A stretch of DNA of 64,000 nt from Dolomedes plantarius (taxonomy: Eukaryota > Arthropoda > Arachnida > Araneae > Dolomedidae). The notes under the pieces are model-generated. The model ran no database searches. It was not told the origin of the DNA and saw only the letters and a list, made by a program, of their open reading frames with translations. Where the stretch lies: the NCBI GenBank assembly GCA_907164885.2, contig OU015490.1, positions 203,370,161-203,434,160 on the forward strand, read 5' to 3'. Positions 48,984 through 57,700 of this stretch are shown here, piece after piece. A program made the translations under genes and the position numbers. Position 1 is the first letter of the stretch. Every line of letters starts with the position of its first letter.

Positions 48984-51900
48984 TAACAAAGATGTATTAA
49001 TAATCAAACAATAGAGATAAGGCTGAAAAGCCAAAACATAAATTTAAAATATCAATGAATATTAAAAGTAAAGGACATTAAAACTAATTACTTTCAAGTA
49101 AGGTGCTGAATGCTGCACTTGTATTGAAAGAAAATAAATAAGAAAGAGTTGATAGTGAAAATTTCCGTGGCCCTGGATGCATAGGTCCAGCAGTTTGGTC
49201 TGTGCATTATCTGTCAGTCAGTCAGTTACAGAACTTTTATATATATATATATATATATAAAGGACCACTTACATCATTTTTATAGTAAAAGATTCTAAAC
49301 GTGGTTCAAATTGTAAATAGAGCTTACATGTGATATTAGTTCAGCATGGAATTTTTAAGTGCCAGGTGATAAACTTTTGTAATTGATTGCATATACCATT
49401 CAGATATACTAACGAGTTATATATATACTACATCTTGGTGTTTGTAATGGTCACCCATACAAATCCTGCATACCCATCATATCATGTGTACTCTATAGCT
49501 AGATGTGGAAAGACACATAAAAAGAAAAAAGGAGTTTTATAAAATAAAAATAAAAATAGAACATTTGTTAAAACATTCAAACATCATAAAAATAGTAATT
49601 TGTTATCATTGAAGACTTGTTAATCAGTATAGTTACTATTATCATTGCTATCATATGGTTGTCACTTATTAAGAAATATATAAGAAAACTTGAGGATCTA
49701 TTAAAATAAAGGAAATTCAGAAGACTGTGATTTCATTGTTTAATTGCATGGATTTTAGGCATTAAATGGACTGTTAAATCATGGCTACAGGAACTTCCAT
49801 TGAATTTAAAAGTTTGCCTTATCAAATCATAATATTTTAAGAAACAGACCTAGAAATGATCACAAAGTTAAGATTTTTTTCTTAATTATTATTTTTTAAC
49901 AATGTTGGATTTAAACATTAATAAGATAGGGAGCTGTTTGTAATGCTAGTACTTTTTAAATTTGCTTTGAGAATCAAAGAACCTATTTTTTATCAGTTAA
50001 ATAATAATCAAAGTATTAAGAGACAGAAATAAATAGGAGTTAAGGGGGTACAGTACCTTCAAGCTCGACGAAATGACTATAAATATGGTCTAATTCTAAC
50101 CACAAAAACTCAAATGATATTAAAAACAGAAATTTTCTTTCTTTATATGTATAAAGCACATATCTTTAAATATGTCATATATAAAAATGGAAATTATAAA
50201 TCTATACATAATTTTCAAATTAGCAGTTTAGAATTTTATATGATTAACTGCTAATTTTGAGTTTGTATGCAGCATTACTTTTGAACTATCAATAAGAAAC
50301 TGATAAAACTATACTCATATGTATATTTCATGGTACTCTACATTTTAAAACCAGAAAAATGCACAATTCTGAAATTCCTTTTTTTATGTGGGAAAATTAT
50401 GCAAATAACTGTGATAATTTATGAAGTTTTCCAATTTTATGCTCAGTTTTTAATTTAAATAATATTTATTACTATTAATTTGGTTTTACATTACAGGTAA
50501 ATATATTACAAGTGAATTCTGACCATTAATTATTTTCTCTAAGCACATATTACAGTTTTATGATGTGCACACACCACTTTATGATTTTTAATCTCCAGTT
50601 AATCATATAAAATTCTAAACTGCTAATTTGATAATTATTTATAGATTTATAATTTTCATTTTTATATATGACATATTTAAATATATGTACTTTATATGTA
50701 TAAAGTAAGAAAATTTCTCTTTATAATATTATTTGAGTTTTTGTTTTTAAAACTAGGGGCTTCGCCCCTAGGCTCGCTACGCTCACTCCTCTCTTATGGC
50801 TAATAGCGAGATACACAGGGGTGATTTGCGGGCAATGTAACAGCCTCCATCCATTTACTGTTGTTACCCTTAATGCGAAGGGTGTTTGATCACTGTTGAA
50901 TTATCAGATTTAAAATTCAATTAAAAATCGAAAATTTAAGATATAGACTTGAAATGAGGTTTATATGAATAAGAAAGCTTTCAGCTTCCAGATGATGTAA
51001 ATATTTTCTTTGTAAGATAAAAACTTGAGGAGCATGGATATTACATCCACATAGGGGATGATATTTCTTGAAAAACTGTGTTTCATTTTTTCATGAAAAT
51101 ATTAGTCTGTTTTAAAATATTTTTAAACAAATGAGGTCTAGTTTGAAAGAGAAATGTCTGTAGCCTTAGATTGTAAAAAGATCAAACTTCTACGATCATT
51201 TTTTGGCGAGTTATCGTAATCTGAAGATGAAAAAGTCAATATTTTCCCATAAAACATAAAATTAAAAAAAAAAAAATTAAAAGTCCAACAAAGATGAGAC
51301 ATGTCTTACTTTGGTCCCCCCCATTTATCTGCATCTATTGGTATCACTCTCGACCCCCAGCGGTTTCGGAGGAGATAGCATGACAAGCTTTAGACAGCGG
51401 CAGCGGGAGTTACTTTTTTTTAAGGATAGAGAGATTAGACCATATTTATAGTCATTTCGTTGAGCTTCAAAGTGCTGTGCCCCCTTAACGGAAGAGATTA
51501 TTTCGCTTTCCCCAAGAGACTTTGAAAAAATAGTAAAACTGTAAACCAATTTTAGAAAACTGTAGCAATAAATTATTGCCTGGTTATTAAAATGTTCATT
51601 TTCCAGAACTTAAATTTTTCTATTTGGTGTCTGCAATGGATATATGCAATTTTTTTTGTACCTATATGTATGTTGTGTGCACTTAAATTTTTTTAAGTAA
51701 AGTTTTAATCCTCATAGATTTCTCAAAAATTATTATGGTAACTGAATTAATATTAGTTGCAATCACATTCCATTGGATTGTTTGCTATGTATTTATAAAG
51801 CTTATAATGGATTATTTTGTAGCAACTATTCATTTTTGTTTTGTTTTTATTTCAGATCAAGGAAGAAGTAGTAAAATCAAATGCTGTTGTAGATTATCTG

Positions 51901-54749
51901 ACTAAAGAAAGGGTATGTCCTTGTTTGTATATTTCCAGTGGCACCGGAAGAGTCAAATATAGAGGGGGGCAAAGTAAAATAGATTAAAACTTTTACACCT
52001 TTATTATTAAAAATACATATATACGGTTATAAAAAATACACTTTTATGTTATTTTTCTAATCAGAGAAAAGTAATAAATAGATTTCTTCTGTTTTGAGAA
52101 AATCTATTAATTACTTTTTCAATAAATGTGTCTTTATTTTTACTCACAGATTCTCTGTGAACGCTAAGCATACAGAGACCAGAAAGCCTCTCTTGAGACT
52201 TGCTTGATCTCAACCAGGTTTTTACCTGTCGGAGTGTACTAAAAGATCTTTTAATTGTTGTTGTGGTAAGGAGGTAAGGCTAAAAAAATTTGTAACGCTT
52301 TTTTGATGCAAGGAAAGAACTGGCAATGTTTATCTATTAATTCAACAACCTCGAGATCAGTCTCAGTATTGTTACTTTTGACTTTTGAAACTCACATTTC
52401 TTTCCAAGTTTCGGCTTCACAATTCAAATTTTCAATTTCATACAGTTTTGAGATGTTATGAATGTTTGATTTTAGCAAACTAAAGGTTTCTGCCTGTATT
52501 ATTAGTTGCGGGTGAAAAATAGACAGAGCAAATGCACTATCCGTCTCTTGGGAAAATCGGACTTCAATGGACTGTATAATTGAATCCAGATTTGGAGTAA
52601 ATAAAGAAATTCGAAAATAATTTTCAGCACTATCAGTAGAGTAGTTAGCCCTTTGCGTTTGTGTTGCAGCCAATCTAGGTATGCCAAATTTTCTTCCGCC
52701 CAATATACATTTTTGAAATATATGCTTAAAGTAATTCTCTGCATCAGCCCTGTGATCTTTCAGAATAGATAAAAGTAATTAAATATGTTTCTTCGTCGAT
52801 AAAATTTCTATTGTTTTTGCTTGTAAAATATTACAAAAAGGCTCCAGTTTGGCACTATAGTGTGAAATAATATGCAAACACACAATAAATTTAGGAGTGG
52901 AAATTGCGCATAACAACTGGTTGGATTTCGTGTATCTCCATTTATTTCCATCGTATATGATAAATGTTCTAGGGCATTTCTTATTTCCTCAAAATGTTCC
53001 GAAATATTCTAATAGACTTATACTTGGCAGACCATCTAGTTTCACAAAATAAGGAAATTTTGGGTACATATTTTCTCCGATATGGACTTTCGCGGAAAAA
53101 GTTAATGACTTTTTTTATAGTAGCTTCTGAATTTTGTACATCCTGGAATTTATTTAAGTCATTGACCATCAAGTTAAGTCTGTGTGAAGCATAATGAAAA
53201 AAAGAGAGCTTTGTTATATTTCTCACGAATTATTTTCTGCACTCTGTTTTCGCGGCCTGCCATTGTTGCACAACCATCAAATCCTAATCCTACTACCTTT
53301 TGCATACCTAAGCCATAATTTTCGCAAGTTTGTAATATTGCTGATGATATACCTTCTTTATTCATGGAACTAAGTTCAGTAAATCCCAAGAATTCCTCAC
53401 GTACTGAATTAGTATTTTTATCCACGAATCTTACTCCTATCGAGAGCTGCGCAACACCAGAAATATCAGCAGATTCATCAGCTAACAATGAAAAACCTTC
53501 ACTGGCGTTCACTTCTGTAATAATTTCTTCTCGAATAATATCACCACAAATCTTAATTAATTCATTCTGAGTCTGGTGAGAAGTATATTTAGCATTTTTT
53601 GCACAATTTTCCAAATGATCTTTTAATACTAAATCTCCGCTCTCAACTCTAAAATTTAGGAGATCATCAAAATTTTCAGTGGTTTTACCACAGAGAGGTA
53701 AATTGCGGGTACCACAAAAAAATATAGTGGAAATGATTGGCATAAGTTTTACTCGATTAGACTTAACTTGTTCCTGTTCATAGCTACTGAGCTGTACAGT
53801 GACACAAGTACTTTTACCCTCTATAACATGTTGAAAGTTGACAGATTTATTTGTCGATGAACGATGCCACTCCGAGCACATATGTTCTTTTGCATTTTCA
53901 TGGAAGTCTTTGTAATTCTTGAAAGGTTTTACAATGAAAGATCCAAAAAACCCTCTTCTTAAATTCGGTCGAAATGTAGCACAAGTTTTACAAAGTCCAC
54001 CCTTAAGTTTACTGGAATAAGCTAACCAATCATAATTTTGTAATCATTCGTGACGAAAAACTCTTTTTCCATCTGAGTCCCTTTTTTAGAGTCATTAACG
54101 CATATCTTGTTCAGGGTGTCTACTAACATGAAAAGTAATGAAAAGTCACGAAATAGGAAAACGTCACGAAAACTAACGAAATTGAAAGGAAAGGTTACGA
54201 ATTTTTTCAATTAAAATATTTTTTTTAATCGATATAATGGAGAATAGAAAATATGCCTCGTACACGCGATACGGTTTCGGTTTTATGATCGTCTCGGTTG
54301 CCGTTCCGTTAACAGTAAGCAATGTATTTTGTTTTGTACGTTCACACGTTGAGGTCGAAAACCACAAGCGAGGGAACAACGAATCGGTAGCAGATGTCAT
54401 TCGATTTTGTCTACTGAAACCGGATAGACGTAACCGACGCCAGGCCGTTTCTGTTTCCAATGGTGTATAGATTTGAGAGGGGGAGTACACACGATTCGGT
54501 TATTTTGAAGGAAACGTACACCAGTGCCAATCTAGCTACTGAAGTGATTCTTTGAAGTGATTTTTTTAGTTGTTTTTTTGCAGTGTTTTTTTTTTTTTTT
54601 TTACACAATGGAGAAAATCAGCACAGAAATTTTAATTTCTTTGGTTGAAGAAAGACCGACCATTTGGTACAAAACATAAAAATGTTTTACTTTAAATGAT
54701 GCTTTAAACAACGTTTAAATCATGTTTATATCTTAATTAGAACAGGAGA

Positions 54750-54783
<34 letters not shown>

Positions 54784-57700
54784 TGCACTATTCTAATAGC
54801 AGCCAAGCTTGGTTTAAACCTGTAAATACGTTTTCTGCATAGTGGGTTTTTCACCATTTCTCATCTTTAAATTGTTATAAGTCAAGAACCCTTAAAGATA
54901 AATGGTTCAAACTAAAATGGCTCTTTCTAAATATGTAAAATTTATGTACTTTCATGAAAAAAAAAATATCAATTTTAACTTTTAAAACATGGCGGATTAC
55001 GTTTTGTACGGACAATTAGAAAACGTTTGAATGGAGTATGCATTTAGAATTGAAATATCTCTAAAACTATTAAAGGAACAGAATAAGTGTACGCAGAAAA
55101 AATTATCAGTTTTTAAAGCTCTTTTCAAATATGTAAAATTTATGTACTTTCATGAAAAAAAAAATACATTGATTTCGACATTTTCAAACATGGCCAAATT
55201 TCATAACGAATGCCATATCGGAAACAGTCTATGCCATATCGGCAACCAACAAAGTTTTTCAATTATTTATATAGATATATGTATATGTATGTTGAATATT
55301 TTCATATTTTTTTAAAAAAGGATTCAGTTCAAAAGAGTGGATCACGAACACAAGATGCTCTCAATGAATGTGTGCTACGTTTGAATGAAGCTTCAGAGCT
55401 GTATAAGAAACAGTACCGTAAGATTGAAAAGTTAAAGAAGAAACTGAAGAAAAATAAAACTAGTTTGACTGTAAGTTGATTTTATGTAAATAATTCCTGT
55501 AAGATATTTTTCATTGTAAAATTTGTATTTTGAAACTGAATGAAAGTTATTCAATTGAATGTACATTTACATTGATTTTCTTCCAATAACTACAATTCAG
55601 AAGTGACATCCACCAAATAGAACTCTTCCTGTGTAATTTTATTGTAGAATATTGGTAAGATATTTTGAATTTAAGAATCCTTTATGTATTACTACAGCTG
55701 AAATTCTATTTTCAGACAGTCAAAAATCAGTTGCAACATTTTGTTTCTTACTATAACTATTTAATAATGCCTATTTTGTGTATTATATGAACCCTGAATA
55801 TTCTGCATTATTTTCAATCATAGATTTATTCATAATGTTGTAAAAAAATAAAAATTAAATTAAAAAATATATTTAAGTAGTGCTCAAAACCTGATTTAAA
55901 AATAAAAAATAAAAAACTTTTTAATGTTCTTAACTCTTAAATAGTGCTAAACAGGAAAGATAGATCTAGCTTTATGAAGGTAATGTAAGCTAGAATATTA
56001 TCTCATGATTTTGATTTAGTTATTTGTCTTTCCATATTTTCTTGCATCTCAAATGACATTATTATTCATGTTTTCTTTTAGTCTTCCATTTCTTCAAGTT
56101 ATTTATAGTGTCTAAAATTACCTAGTTTACCATGTATTTATTTTAAAAAATGATAACTAACTAAATATTGTGTTATTACTGAAGTTCCTTCTTATTACAC
56201 GACTTAGAAATTTTCTTCTTCAGGTTGAGAGACATTGATTTAAAAGATTATTTACATTAAATAAAGATTAAACATAAATAAATAATGTTTTCTAAATGTC
56301 CATGACTCATTTTGTATAGGGCCTTATTTCTGTCTCCAGATATTCATAGATTCTAGTTGAGCATATCTTTTATAAATTTTAAAAGTCTTTGAAGAAGAAT
56401 GAATTAGTTTTAACATTTTTTTTAATCATTTGATTTTGTTTTTACTAAAACAAATATTGTAATACATTTTTCTTTAGGGGGATCACTCTTCTGATGTGTC
56501 ATCTGTTAAAGACTTGGGCTCTGCTTCAGATACTGCAGGTATTTCACCAAAGATTTTTTATAACTATCCAAAATTATTTATCTAAATCTATGCACATTGA
56601 AGCATCATTTAAAAGGCAGACTGACTTGAAACATAATGTTGTAACATGGCGAATCATTGCAGTCAGTGCAGGTAACATTGTAACCTGCACTGACTTTAAT
56701 CTATATATATAAAACAGTTCCGTTACTGACTGATTGGCAGATAACGCACAGACCTAACTGCTGTACCTAAAGGACTGAAATTTTGCATAGCGATTCCTCT
56801 TATAGTGTAGAGGTGCACTAAGAAAGATTTTTGAAAAATTCTTTGATTTTTTTAAAATTGAATTTTTTAGTAGTTTTTGTAACTTTTTAAAATTTGCATT
56901 TAAAATAATAATCTGGGGGTTATGAAATTTATATCATGAGAAAGATAAAAATTCCTCTAAAATGAAATCCTTTTCGAATCTTTACCTTCATTTTCTGATT
57001 TTTGGTGAAATTTTAAAGATTAATTTTTAGAATTTAATTTATTAAATGTTGATGAGATTTCTTTTCTCTTTTGTGATACTTTAATTAATTTTGTGTCACA
57101 TGCTTAACAGCGAAAAAAATTGACCAGAAAAATATTAAAATACAGAAAAAGATAAATTTTAACCACTAGACTAATTGAGATCGAAGTTTTCTAAGAATTT
57201 AATTCAAATTAGTATGTTTTATTGATATTATATTAAACCTATATATAAAACTACAAATTCTCCTCAAAGTATGCTTCGCCTTGATGATAAATAAGTTTCA
57301 AGGTCATTCTTTAAAATACACTGGCATAGATTAAAGAGAAAATTGTTTCTCCCACGGTGTTTTACGTAGCAATGCTCAGGCATAAGTTTGCGGACAAGCC
57401 TGGTAATATTAGTTCTGCCCATTAAAGAAACAAAAAATATTGTTTATAAGGAAATCCTCTAAAAAGCAATTTCATTATTTTATCATTGTAATTATCCTAA
57501 AATGTACTCTGTAGTGAAGCACAGGTATTCAGCTAGTGTAACAATAAAAAGATTCACAAAAAACACAACAGTCCAGTGGAACACAATTGCTTGTCTTGAG
57601 TGGCTAGGCTTGTTTTTCATTTTAAGGCACTCAGTAATGAATGCTCCTGTTAAATTACATTACAGTACATAGTTCTGTTACAAGTCAGTTACTCACTGCC

